A DNA stretch of 64,000 nucleotides from assembly GCA_026129685.1 (NCBI GenBank), contig JAHCHO010000005.1, forward strand, positions 186,001-250,000, given 5' to 3'. Under the pieces are notes generated by a model. It saw only the letters and a list, made by a program, of their open reading frames with translations, had not been told where the DNA came from and made no database searches. How positions within the stretch are numbered: position 1 is the first letter of the stretch; every line of letters begins with the position of its first letter. The position numbers were made by a program, and so were the translations under genes. Shown here in pieces: positions 8,367-16,988 of this stretch. This DNA is from Fimbriimonadaceae bacterium. GTDB taxonomy: Bacteria > Armatimonadota > Fimbriimonadia > Fimbriimonadales > Fimbriimonadaceae.

Positions 8367-8395
8367 ATCATAGCAAAGCCCGGCGAGAAATGCAA
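8367..8395 (-). promoter_or_regulatory. Promoter and ~74-base leader of the PEP-CTERM gene
   Basis: On the minus strand TTGCAT (8390-8395) and TATGAT (8367-8372) are separated by 17 bases. The leader from about 8360 to 8287 can form small hairpins, including a GGC-GAAA-GCC tetraloop and ACCT-TGA-GGT, before the AGGAG ribosome site. I do not recognise a known riboswitch in it. Confidence 0.6.
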
Positions 8396-8422
8396 GGGCT
8401 TTTTCGGGAATTTGCGCGGGAA

Positions 8423-8872
8423 TCAGAAAACGGGTCCATTGGCGGTCGTTTCCAGGCGGAAGAGGGCCTGATCCTTGACCCGGACGAACCCGAGGCGACC
8501 ATAGAACGCGTGGGCATCGGTTCGCACGACGTTCGCCCGCACCCTCAGGGATTCCGCGCCTCGGGCGAACGTCCAGTCCCGCGCGGTCTCCAACAGGGCC
8601 CGGCCGATGCCCTCCCCTCGAAACGAGGCGTCGACGACCAGACCTTGGATCAGGCCGTACGGCGCGTCGGTCAAGGTCGTTTCAAGGACGACGGCCGTCC
8701 ATCCGATCACCGACCCGGTCGAGTCCTCCGCAACGAAGACCGCTCGTTCGGGCGAGTTGGTGGCTCGGCCCAACGCGCGGCCGACGTGGGCGACACTGGG
8801 TTCGTAGCCAAGTTGAGAGGCCAAGCCCGCGATCGCCGTTGCGTCGGTGCGCGCGGCGAGGCGAACGGTCAC
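8423..8872 (-). CDS. GNAT family N-acetyltransferase
   Basis: This cytoplasmic acetyl-CoA-dependent acyltransferase of 149 residues has an unknown acceptor. The acetyl-CoA pyrophosphate loop is seen in VDASFRGEGIGRALLETARD (R/Q-x-x-G-x-G/A form), preceded by the beta strand GLIQGLVV and followed by NVVRTDAHAFYGRLGF. It starts with GTG inside the stop of ribE (GTGA overlap), so it is translated from the riboflavin synthase message. Confidence 0.9.
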   Translation of the reverse strand: MTVRLAARTDATAIAGLASQLGYEPSVAHVGRALGRATNSPERAVFVAEDSTGSVIGWTAVVLETTLTDAPYGLIQGLVVDASFRGEGIGRALLETARDWTFARGAESLRVRANVVRTDAHAFYGRLGFVRVKDQALFRLETTANGPVF

Positions 8873-9483
8873 GCCCCCGCCCCGGGGAGATACGCCTGGA
8901 CGAGACGCTCGACCATCTTGGCCATGGCGTCGAACTCAAGGTTGACGCGGTCCCCCGGCTTGCGGTCGCAGATCTGGGTGACCTCGTAGGTGTGGGGGAT
9001 GATCCAGACGTCGAACGCCCCTCCCTCGGTCGGATCCACGATGGTCAGGCTGATCCCGTCGACCGCGATCGAACCCTTCGGCGCGAGGTACCTCGCGAAC
9101 TCGGGTGGGGCTTGGTACCGGTACCGCCACGAGTCGGGGTGCTTCTCGATCTCGAGGACGGTGCCCGTCGCGTCCACGTGGCCCTGCACCAAGTGTCCGC
9201 CGAGGCGGTCGGAAAGGCGCATCGCCCGTTCGAGGTTGACGCGGTCGCCGGGTCGGCGGTCGCCGAGGGCGGTTTTGGCGTAGGTCTCCTCGCTGAGGTC
9301 GAACCCGAGCCGCGCGCCCCCGTCGGTCGGAGCAGCAAGGATCACGGTGAGGCAACAGCCGTCCACCGCGACGCTCTCACCGACGAACCACGCCTCCTCC
9401 GTCGGTCCCGTCCACTCCACCTCGAAGCGGGGACCCTGACGGGCGACAACCTTTCCCAGATTCTCGACGATGCCGGTAAACAT
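8869..9483 (-). CDS. ribE: Riboflavin synthase alpha chain
   Basis: It condenses two 6,7-dimethyl-8-ribityllumazine molecules to riboflavin. The 204-residue protein is a tandem of two lumazine-binding barrels. It starts with the diagnostic MFTGIVE. The first repeat contains SVAVDGCCLTV and the second GSIAVDGISLTIVD, and the GHVDATG loop lies between them. Other rib genes are not nearby. The downstream acetyltransferase overlaps it. Confidence 0.96.
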   Translation of the reverse strand: MFTGIVENLGKVVARQGPRFEVEWTGPTEEAWFVGESVAVDGCCLTVILAAPTDGGARLGFDLSEETYAKTALGDRRPGDRVNLERAMRLSDRLGGHLVQGHVDATGTVLEIEKHPDSWRYRYQAPPEFARYLAPKGSIAVDGISLTIVDPTEGGAFDVWIIPHTYEVTQICDRKPGDRVNLEFDAMAKMVERLVQAYLPGAGA

Positions 9484-9498
9484 GATGGAGTGACTTGG

Positions 9499-11820
9499 CT
9501 AGACGGAGCGCACCGCCGAAACGTCGCGCACCAAAGGGACCGAGACGGGGGACCAGGCGACGGTTTCGCCGTTGACCATAGCGGTCGCAACGCCGTGCAG
9601 CACGAAGACGGGACGCAAGGAGCCGAAGCCGTCCTCAAGTATCCGCCAGGAAATCCGCACCCCGCTTTCGTTCGCGGTCAGTTCGATCTCGATGGTACTG
9701 CGCTCGCCCTTCGCGTAGCCCAGCGTTTCACCGTCGTCGGCCCGATATACCAGACGCGACTCCCCCCGCCAGGTCGGCGGGACGAAGCAGTGGAACTCGG
9801 CGGCGGCGAGGTCCTTGCGGTTGGTGGTCGGGAGTCCGGGCGCCATCGGAACGATCGCCCCGGCGCGGAAGAAGACCGGCGTGTCGGCGGTGGTGTTGAC
9901 CAAGGTCGTCTCCCCTGAGACCCATTGGCCGGCGCACGCGTCGAACCAGGGCTCGTCGCCCGGAAGCGGCAGAACTCGATCCTTCCTTCCTTCCTCGAGG
10001 AACGGCGCCTGGAGGATGGAGGGACCCACGAGGAAGCGGTCGGCCACAAAGTCGAGGTCGGGGTCGGCGAACTCGTAGTTCAGCGGACGCAGAATCGCCT
10101 CTCCCGTCTCCGCCTGCTCGGCGAACAGGTTGGCGAGGTAAGGAAGCAGCTTGTAGCGGAGTCGAAGGTAACGCCGGACGATGCCGAGCGCGCGCCGTGA
10201 ATAAGCCCAGGGCTCCTGTCGGCGCGCGCCCTTCATCGTGTGGTTGCGGAGAAACGGCATCAGGAAGTGGGCTTTGGTCCAGTCCACAAGGATCGCTTCC
10301 GACGTGTCGCCGCCGAAGCCGCCCATATCCGCCCCGTTGAAGGGGACGCCGCTCAGCGCGAGATTGAGGGCCGTCGGGATGGACATCGCGAGCCAGTGCC
10401 GGTTCGCGACGTTGTCCCCCGACCAGATCGCCGAGACCCGGCTCGTGCCCACCGAACCGGAACGGCTCAGCAGGAACGTCCGCGCGCGAGGCTTGGCCCG
10501 GCGAAGTCCCTCATGGGTGGCCATCTGCATCCCGAGGGCGTAGGCGTTGTGGTAGGCGGCGTGAGGCGTTCGACCGCGATCGAAGCGCATTCCGTGGGGG
10601 TCGGAAGCCCCCGTCGCCGGATCGTTCATATCGACCCAGTAGGCGGCAAAACCCTTTCCGGTGAAGTCGCGTACCTTGCCCGCCCACCAGTTTCGGACGC
10701 GCGGAAGGGTGAAATCCGGGAACACCGAGTCTCCCGGCCAGACCAGGCCGACGAACTCGCCCCCGTCCACGTTCTGGCAGAAGACGCCCCGCGTCCGACC
10801 GTCGTCGTACACGTCGTAGCCGGGATCGCGCTTCACCCCGGGGTCCAGGATCGGGACGACGCGCCGACGGTTGCGCCAGAGTTTCCAGACGGTCGGCTCG
10901 ATGCCTTCCGGGAAGGTCTCGGGGTCGACCGTGAACACTCGGAATCCGTCCATGTGCTCGATGTCCAGCCAAATCCCGTCACAGGGAATCTTGTGCTTCC
11001 TGAAGTTGTCGTCCAGGTCGGTCAGTTGCTCGGGGGTGGCGTAACCCCAACGGGACTGGTGGTAGCCGAGGGCCCAGAGCGGAGGGAGCGGCGTTTTGCC
11101 GACCAAGCCCTGCAACTTGCGGGTGAGTTCGGGCAAGGTCGGGCCGACGAGGAACCAGACGTCGGGGGTTCCGCCCTCCGCCCCCAAGATCAGGTGGTCG
11201 GCGGTGCGTTGCCACTCGACGAAGACCTCGCGATTCTCGGGGCGGGTCGGCGTTTCCATAAACGCCGGGTACTCGGAATGGACGAGGATGCCCAGGCAGA
11301 CGTCGCCCTGCTTGACGATCAGATAGGGAATGGAGACGTAGCTCGGGTCGGCGTAGGATTCGATAAAGTGATTGGGGTGAAAGTCGGCCCAGACGTCGGT
11401 GTTCCAGAACTTGGTTCGGAGGCCGCTGCGCTCGAACCCGGGGAGGTTCTTTTCGCCCATGCCGAAGTACCGGGTGTCCGGGCCGACGTCGAACTGGAGC
11501 ATCCAGGCCTCGCCCATCCGGCCGAAGGCCTCGCCGGTACGCCCGCGCAACTCCCTTCCGCCGAATGCGAAGCACGGCTCGCCGCCCGGCCCGAACCGGA
11601 GCAAAGAGTCGTCGGCGAGCGGGGGCGGGGTCAGTTCGACGAGGTGGGCCGGGCTCGGCTTCCGATTCGCTTCGAGGACCCGGAGGCGCGCGATCCCGCC
11701 TTCGAAAGCCGTCGCTTCCATCCGGCAGGCACGCTCGCCGACGCGAAGCTCGCGGTTCGCCGGCTCGAAACGATCCGCGAAGGTGAAGTTCGCGCGGTAC
11801 GGGTACTTGTTGAAGTACAT
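9499..11820 (-). CDS. Glycoside hydrolase family 31 (alpha-glucosidase / alpha-xylosidase type)
   Basis: This is a retaining exo-alpha-glycosidase of 773 residues. The catalytic barrel shows the substrate-site segment CDGIWLDIEHMDGFRVFT, the nucleophile motif YWVDMNDPATG (the usual Glu after MN is Asp here), and the acid/base segment SAIWSGDNVANRHWL. FNGADMGGFGGDTSEA is also typical. An N-terminal beta domain and C-terminal beta sandwiches flank the barrel. No signal peptide is visible, so it probably acts on imported oligosaccharides such as isoprimeverose or maltosaccharides. Specificity between glucose and xylose cannot be decided here. Confidence 0.93.
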   Translation of the reverse strand: MYFNKYPYRANFTFADRFEPANRELRVGERACRMEATAFEGGIARLRVLEANRKPSPAHLVELTPPPLADDSLLRFGPGGEPCFAFGGRELRGRTGEAFGRMGEAWMLQFDVGPDTRYFGMGEKNLPGFERSGLRTKFWNTDVWADFHPNHFIESYADPSYVSIPYLIVKQGDVCLGILVHSEYPAFMETPTRPENREVFVEWQRTADHLILGAEGGTPDVWFLVGPTLPELTRKLQGLVGKTPLPPLWALGYHQSRWGYATPEQLTDLDDNFRKHKIPCDGIWLDIEHMDGFRVFTVDPETFPEGIEPTVWKLWRNRRRVVPILDPGVKRDPGYDVYDDGRTRGVFCQNVDGGEFVGLVWPGDSVFPDFTLPRVRNWWAGKVRDFTGKGFAAYWVDMNDPATGASDPHGMRFDRGRTPHAAYHNAYALGMQMATHEGLRRAKPRARTFLLSRSGSVGTSRVSAIWSGDNVANRHWLAMSIPTALNLALSGVPFNGADMGGFGGDTSEAILVDWTKAHFLMPFLRNHTMKGARRQEPWAYSRRALGIVRRYLRLRYKLLPYLANLFAEQAETGEAILRPLNYEFADPDLDFVADRFLVGPSILQAPFLEEGRKDRVLPLPGDEPWFDACAGQWVSGETTLVNTTADTPVFFRAGAIVPMAPGLPTTNRKDLAAAEFHCFVPPTWRGESRLVYRADDGETLGYAKGERSTIEIELTANESGVRISWRILEDGFGSLRPVFVLHGVATAMVNGETVAWSPVSVPLVRDVSAVRSV

Positions 11821-11940
11821 CTCCTTCCCCGATTGTGCCCTAGGCGGCGCGTTCCGGCAGGGACTCTATGGCGACGCGGTGCGCTGGGCGGACCTAACTC
11901 GAGGCTTGGCGGCGGGTACCCTCGTTCGGACGGTGGTCGG

Positions 11941-11992
11941 ACCGAACATGGCCGGCCTGAGGCTTCGGCCTGAGGCGGGTGGAGCGGTTCGG
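11941..11992 (+). promoter_or_regulatory. Possible structured element in the mgtE leader
   Basis: CCGAAC (11942-11947) can pair with GTTCGG (11987-11992), enclosing an AGGC-TTCG-GCCT tetraloop hairpin. It sits 80-130 bases before mgtE. The known Mg2+ M-box consensus is not recognisable. The rest of the gap 11821-12069 holds nothing else I can assign. Confidence 0.25.
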
Positions 11993-12069
11993 GCGCCTCT
12001 CGCCACCATCCCCCGGACGCTGGACCGACGTCGCGCAAGGATTGGGGCGGCGCGCACGGAGGTTGCCTC

Positions 12070-13449
12070 ATGGTCGAATGGCTGAGTTCGACGACCGTGG
12101 ACGAACTGATCACGAAGTCACGGCTCAAGAGCCTCAAAACGGAACTCGAAGCGCTCGAGGCGGCCGACTTGGTGGAGACCATCGAGGCGGTCGGCGCCGC
12201 CAAGGGGCTGATCGTCCTGCGCCTGTTGCCGCCCGCCAAGGCGGCCGAAGTCTTCACCGAGCTGACGCACTCGTTGCGCGACGAACTCCTCGAGGCGTTG
12301 ACCAGCGAGAAACTCACCGAACTGCTTCAGTCGATGGCCCCGGACGATCGCACCCGCATCTTCGAGGAAATGCCCGGCGAAGCGGTGCAACGGCTCGTCA
12401 ATCTCCTGGAGCCGGCGGACCGCCGCACCGCCCTCGCCCTGCTCGGCTTCCCGGAGGGCAGCGTCGGCCGCTTGATGACGCCCAACTACATCATGGTGCG
12501 GCCGGACTTCACCGTTCGGCAAGCCCTGGATCACGTCCGGAGCCGGTACGTCCTCGCGGAGACCGCCAACGACCTCTATGTCGTGGACGAGTCCGGGGTT
12601 CTCATCGACGACATCCTCTTGGGCGCGGTGGTTGCGGCCCCGCCGGGCCAGCGGGTTCGCGACGTGATGGACTACCGGTTCGTCGCGTTGCAGGCCAACC
12701 AGGATCAGGAAGAGGCGGTCGCCCTATTCCGTCGCCACTATCGCAGCGCCCTGCCGGTCGTGGACAGCGGGGGCAAGCTGATCGGGATCGTCACCCTCGA
12801 CGACATTCTCGCGGTGTCGGAACGCGAGGCGACCGAGGACTTTCAGAAAGTGGGCGGTCTGGAAGCCCTGAACGAGCCATACCTGGCGACCGGGTTCTGG
12901 ACCCTGATCCGCAAGCGCGGTGGCTGGCTTCTTGTGCTGTTCCTTTCCGAGATGCTCACCGCCAGCGCGATGGGCCGGTTTGAGGACGAGATCGCCAAGG
13001 CGGTCGTGCTCGCGCTGTTCGTGCCCCTCATCATCAGTTCGGGCGGCAACTCGGGATCGCAGGCCGCTTCGCTCATCATTCGCGCCCTCGCGATCGGCGA
13101 GGTCCGGACGCGAGACTGGTGGATGGTCATGCGTCGCGAACTGCTCTCGGGGCTCGTCCTTGGGATCGCGCTGGGGCTGGTCGGGTTCAGCCGGATCGCC
13201 CTCTGGAGCCAGTTCTCCAACGTCTACGGTCCCCACTGGGTTCTGGTCGCGACCACGATCTTCGTCTCGCTGATCGGGGTGGTCATGTGGGGGACTTTGT
13301 CCGGGTCGATGCTTCCCCTCGCCCTCAAGCGGATCGGCCTCGACCCGGCGGTTTCCTCGGCGCCGTTCGTCGCCACCTTGGTGGACGTCACGGGCATCTT
13401 CATCTACTTCGAGGTGGCGATGCTCGTGCTCAAAGGCACCCTGCTCTGA
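12070..13449 (+). CDS. mgtE: Magnesium transporter MgtE
   Basis: This is an inner-membrane Mg2+ channel gated by cytosolic magnesium. At 459 residues the full architecture is present: a helical N domain (about 1-130, with repeats of the L-x-P-x-x-A-A-E type), two CBS domains (about 130-255) and a five-helix membrane domain from about 275. The pore segment PLIISSGGNSGSQAASLIIR is characteristic. It stands alone between divergent GH31 and convergent cinA genes. A possible leader hairpin precedes it. Confidence 0.96.
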   Translation: MVEWLSSTTVDELITKSRLKSLKTELEALEAADLVETIEAVGAAKGLIVLRLLPPAKAAEVFTELTHSLRDELLEALTSEKLTELLQSMAPDDRTRIFEEMPGEAVQRLVNLLEPADRRTALALLGFPEGSVGRLMTPNYIMVRPDFTVRQALDHVRSRYVLAETANDLYVVDESGVLIDDILLGAVVAAPPGQRVRDVMDYRFVALQANQDQEEAVALFRRHYRSALPVVDSGGKLIGIVTLDDILAVSEREATEDFQKVGGLEALNEPYLATGFWTLIRKRGGWLLVLFLSEMLTASAMGRFEDEIAKAVVLALFVPLIISSGGNSGSQAASLIIRALAIGEVRTRDWWMVMRRELLSGLVLGIALGLVGFSRIALWSQFSNVYGPHWVLVATTIFVSLIGVVMWGTLSGSMLPLALKRIGLDPAVSSAPFVATLVDVTGIFIYFEVAMLVLKGTLL

Positions 13450-13452
13450 GCG

Positions 13453-14679
13453 CTACTCGAGGAACCAGAGCTTGGCGAGGGCGGCTTGCGCGGTGCGCTG
13501 GCGCACGGCGGCGCGCCCGCCGACGAAGTCGTGTCGGTCCACCGTGGTGCCGCCCGGACCCGCGACGGCGAGGAACACCCTCCCGACCGGGGCGCCTTCC
13601 CCATCCACGTCCGGACCCGCGTTGCCCGTGACGGCAAGCGCGACGTCCGAGCCGAAGGCGCGGTGCGCGCCCTCCGCCATCGCCTTCGCGCACTCCTCCG
13701 AAACGGTGCCGAACTGACGGATCACGCTCGTCGGGATGCCCAGCAGCGCCTGTTTTAGGTCGCGATTGTAGGCGATCGCTCCTCCGAGAAACACCTTGCT
13801 CGCCCCTGCGACGCTCGTCAGTCGTGCGCCGATCCCGCCTCCGGTCAGGCTTTCGGCGACGGAAAGCGTTTGCTTGCGCTCCCGGAAGGCCCCGATCACC
13901 GCCTCCTCGAGCGAGACGTCGTCGTGGCCGAACGCGTGGCGACCAAGGCGGCTCTCGATCTCGACGAGCGTTGGCGCGAGCAGGGCTTCCGCCGCTTCTC
14001 GGTCGGCGGCGCGCGCCGTCACCCGAACATGAACCTCGCCCAGTTTGGCGTAGGGGGCGACGGTGGGCGACTCTTGGTCCATCAGGTCGCGCAGGGTGTG
14101 TTCCACCACGCTTTCGCCCATCGAACACACCCTTACGATGCGCGAGTGGATGGTGAACCCGGTCGCCCGTTTCGCGAGATAGTCGCGGACGGGGCCCTCG
14201 ACCATCGGAACGAACTCGTTCGGTGGGCCGGGGAGGGCGATCACGACCTTGCCGTCTTTCTCGCAGATCAGGCCGGGAGCGGTGCCGTTCGGGTTTGGGA
14301 TCGGAGTCGCGCAGTCCGGCCGTTGGGCTTGCCGGAGTTGGCTGTCCACCCAGGGAATGCGCCGATGCGCGAACACGGTCCGCAGGTGTTCGACGATCGC
14401 CTCGTCCTGGTGGAGAGGGTCGCCGAGAGCCTCGGCGATGGCATCGCGGGTGAGGTCGTCCTGGGTCGGCCCAAGGCCGCCGATCGTGATCACGACGTCG
14501 GCGCGATCGAGGGCGGTGCGAAGGGCCTCGACGCAGCGGCTCAGGTTGTCTCCGACGGTTTGCCGCCGGTAGCAGGAGACCCCAAGTTCGGCGATGCGAG
14601 CGCCGAGCAAGGCGGCGTTTGAATCGATGGTCTGACCCAGAAGCAGTTCGGTCCCGATGGAGACGACTTCGGCGGTCAT
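13453..14679 (-). CDS. cinA: CinA family protein (NMN amidohydrolase / ADP-ribose pyrophosphatase type)
   Basis: This cytoplasmic protein of 408 residues has the MoaB-like molybdopterin-binding fold at the N-terminus (SIGTELLLGQTIDSNAALLG, then TIGGLGPTQDDLTRDAIA). It also has the C-terminal CinA domain (SVAESLTGGGIGARLTSVAG, AVTGNAGPD). The C-terminal domain hydrolyses nicotinamide mononucleotide in characterised homologues. A GGAGGT ribosome site overlaps the end of the RNase J gene three bases upstream, so the two genes form an operon. Confidence 0.93.
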   Translation of the reverse strand: MTAEVVSIGTELLLGQTIDSNAALLGARIAELGVSCYRRQTVGDNLSRCVEALRTALDRADVVITIGGLGPTQDDLTRDAIAEALGDPLHQDEAIVEHLRTVFAHRRIPWVDSQLRQAQRPDCATPIPNPNGTAPGLICEKDGKVVIALPGPPNEFVPMVEGPVRDYLAKRATGFTIHSRIVRVCSMGESVVEHTLRDLMDQESPTVAPYAKLGEVHVRVTARAADREAAEALLAPTLVEIESRLGRHAFGHDDVSLEEAVIGAFRERKQTLSVAESLTGGGIGARLTSVAGASKVFLGGAIAYNRDLKQALLGIPTSVIRQFGTVSEECAKAMAEGAHRAFGSDVALAVTGNAGPDVDGEGAPVGRVFLAVAGPGGTTVDRHDFVGGRAAVRQRTAQAALAKLWFLE

Positions 14680-14682
14680 GGT

Positions 14683-16329
14683 TCAGACCTCCACGACGAT
14701 GGGAATAACGACGGGCCGGACGCCCATGCGTTTGTGGAGGAAGCGGCGTGCGGAGTCCGCAACCTCCCGGCGTACCGAGTCCACGTCCCGAATGTCGTCT
14801 GGGGCGAACACGTTGAGGGCGTCCGCAACGGCGTCGGGCAACTTGTCCATCGTCGAAGAATCTCCGTGAACGCCGCGGTGCTGGACGATCGCGGGTCCGA
14901 CGACCTCGCCCGTATCCGCGTCCACGACGACGGTGACGACGACGAACCCGTCGTTCGCCAGGTTGTTGCGGTCGCGCAAGACGTCGTCGGTCAGGCCGGG
15001 TTCGCCGCTGTTGTCCACCAGGACGCGGCCGTAAGGCACGGGCTCGTCGAGCCACGCCTTGGTCTCGTCCATCGCGAGCGGTACCCCGTCCGTGAGGAGG
15101 AACGCGCGGTGCTCGGGGTAGCCCATCTGACGGGCCATCTGGAGATAGCGGTGTTGATGACGCGGCTCGCCGTGAACCGGCGCCACGTAGTAGGGCCGGG
15201 TCAGGTTGATCATCATCTTGAGCTCCTCGATATGGGCGTGTCCGCTCACGTGGATCGGCATCGGCGCCTGATACACCACGTTGGCCCCGGCCCGGAAGAG
15301 TCGGTTGACGGTGCGCCAGATGGACGCCTCGTTGCCCGGGATCGGGCGGGCCGAGTAGAGCACGGTGTCCCCGGGGATGATCTTGAGTCGAGAGTACTCA
15401 CCTTTCGACATCTGGACGAGCGCGGAAAGCGGCTCGCCCTGGGTGCCCGTGGTGAGGATGGCCAGCTTGTTCGGCGGATACTGCGTCGAGTCGCGCAGTT
15501 GGATCATCAGTCCCGAAGGGATGCGGACGTATCCGAGCTTGCTGCAGGTCTCGAGCGTCTGTTCCATCCGGCGTCCGGCCACGGCCATCTTTCGGCCCAT
15601 TTCGTGGGCGACGTCGATCGTCTGTTGCATGCGATGGATGTTGCTGGCGAAGGTGGTGAGGAGGACCCGACCAGGGGCGGCGGCGAACGCGCGCCGCAAA
15701 CCCTCTTTCACGGTGGCCTCGCTGGGCGACCAGCCGGGCTCCTCCGCGTTGGTGCAGTCGCTCAAAAGCGCCAAGACGCCTTCGCGCCCGAGTTCTCCCA
15801 GCCGCTGGATGTTGGTGAGTTTGCCGTCCACCGGGGTGAAGTCGAGTTTGAAATCGGCGGTGAACAGCACGATGCCCTGTTCGGTCTTGACCGCCATGCA
15901 ACAGGTCTCGGGAATCGAGTGGGTGACGCGCACCGGTTCGACGGTCATCGCGCCCGCCGGCAACTCGTCGCCGGGCGAAAACTCGCGGAGGTCCAGCCCC
16001 TTCAGGCCGATCTTCTCTTCGAGTTTGGGCCGGATGAGGGCAAGGGCCAACTTGCTGGCGAAAACGGGGACCGAGAGTTTCGGCAGCAGGTAGGGAAGCG
16101 CGCCGACGTGATCCTCGTGGGCGTGGGTAATGAAGATGCCCCGGACCTTGTCGCGGTTCTCGATGAGGTACGTGAAGTCGGGGATCACGATGTCCACCCC
16201 CGGCATTTCCTCGCTCGGGAAGGACAGACCGCAGTCGACGACGACAATGTCGTCGCCTTGCCGAACCGCGGTGCAGTTCTTGCCGATCTCGCCGACACCC
16301 CCCAAGGGGATTACTTGAATCGTCGCCAT
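14683..16329 (-). CDS. rnj: Ribonuclease J
   Basis: This is a 5'-3' exoribonuclease and endoribonuclease for mRNA decay and RNA processing. The start at 16329 gives MATIQVIPLGGVGEIGKN, typical for the family. The metallo-beta-lactamase motif FITHAHEDHVGAL (about residue 72) supplies zinc ligands, and VSGHAHIEELKMMI the later ones; the beta-CASP and C-terminal domains are intact (548 residues). On the minus strand TACCCT lies nine bases before the start. It is followed by cinA. With the RNase G/E at 48611-50329, the genome encodes both RNA-decay strategies. Confidence 0.95.
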   Translation of the reverse strand: MATIQVIPLGGVGEIGKNCTAVRQGDDIVVVDCGLSFPSEEMPGVDIVIPDFTYLIENRDKVRGIFITHAHEDHVGALPYLLPKLSVPVFASKLALALIRPKLEEKIGLKGLDLREFSPGDELPAGAMTVEPVRVTHSIPETCCMAVKTEQGIVLFTADFKLDFTPVDGKLTNIQRLGELGREGVLALLSDCTNAEEPGWSPSEATVKEGLRRAFAAAPGRVLLTTFASNIHRMQQTIDVAHEMGRKMAVAGRRMEQTLETCSKLGYVRIPSGLMIQLRDSTQYPPNKLAILTTGTQGEPLSALVQMSKGEYSRLKIIPGDTVLYSARPIPGNEASIWRTVNRLFRAGANVVYQAPMPIHVSGHAHIEELKMMINLTRPYYVAPVHGEPRHQHRYLQMARQMGYPEHRAFLLTDGVPLAMDETKAWLDEPVPYGRVLVDNSGEPGLTDDVLRDRNNLANDGFVVVTVVVDADTGEVVGPAIVQHRGVHGDSSTMDKLPDAVADALNVFAPDDIRDVDSVRREVADSARRFLHKRMGVRPVVIPIVVEV

Positions 16330-16397
16330 GTGGACGCCAGGGTACCTGTCAGGGGTCGGACGGTGCGGCTGTGCCGGTCGGCGCAAAGTCCGCTTGG

Positions 16398-16403
16398 TAC
16401 ACT
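16398..16403 (+). promoter_or_regulatory. -10-like hexamer six bases before pdxT
   Basis: TACACT, preceded by TGG as in an extended -10, is followed by exactly six bases and then the ATG of pdxT. There is no Shine-Dalgarno. This is one of several such sites in the window and implies a leaderless transcript. Confidence 0.5.
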
Positions 16404-16409
16404 GTCTTC

Positions 16410-16988
16410 ATGCTTTCCCGGGTTGGCGTCGTCGCCGTTCAGGGCGACTATGAACGCCACATCCTTGCCTTGCGGGCCGCCGCCGATGGGCCGCTCGAGG
16501 TCGTGGAGGCGCGCGTTCCCGAACATCTGGACGGACTCGATGGGGTGATCCTCCCCGGTGGCGAGAGCACGACCGTCGGGTTGCTCTTGCGACGCTATGG
16601 GCTTGGGGAGGCGCTCGTCGAGTTCGCGGCGTCGGGCCGTCCCATGTGGGGCACGTGCATGGGGATGATCCTGATGGCGAAGGACATCGAGCGGGGACGG
16701 CCCGACCAGTACCGCCTAGGCGTTCTCGATGTGACCGTTCGCCGCAACGCGTTCGGCGCTCAGGTCCACAGTTTCGAGGACGAGGTCCCGGTGCGCGGGC
16801 TGTCGGAGCCGGTGCTCGGCGTGTTCATCCGGGCGCCCGTGGTGGTGCGGTACGGGCCGGGGGTCGAGGTGCTGTCGGAGTACGAGGGCCAGATCGTTGC
16901 GGTCCGGCAGGGCAATCGGATCGGGACGTCGTTCCACCCCGAGTTGACCCACGACGCCCGGTTCCACCGCCTGTTCCTGGGTCTCTAG
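16410..16988 (+). CDS. pdxT: Pyridoxal 5'-phosphate synthase glutaminase subunit
   Basis: It hydrolyses glutamine and channels ammonia to PdxS for direct PLP synthesis. The 192-residue class I amidotransferase shows ILPGGESTTVG near residue 46, the nucleophile Cys in MWGTCMGMIL and the His/Glu pair in TSFHPELTHD. The ATG at 16410 is preferred over an in-frame ATG at 16371 because it gives the normal N-terminus (VGVVAVQGDYERH). pdxS is not adjacent. Its TAG shares CTAG with the stop of the convergent dehydrogenase. Confidence 0.95.
   Translation: MLSRVGVVAVQGDYERHILALRAAADGPLEVVEARVPEHLDGLDGVILPGGESTTVGLLLRRYGLGEALVEFAASGRPMWGTCMGMILMAKDIERGRPDQYRLGVLDVTVRRNAFGAQVHSFEDEVPVRGLSEPVLGVFIRAPVVVRYGPGVEVLSEYEGQIVAVRQGNRIGTSFHPELTHDARFHRLFLGL

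Noticed and set aside
11821-12069. A magnesium M-box or manganese riboswitch before mgtE
   Set aside because: Hairpins are possible but neither consensus is recognisable.
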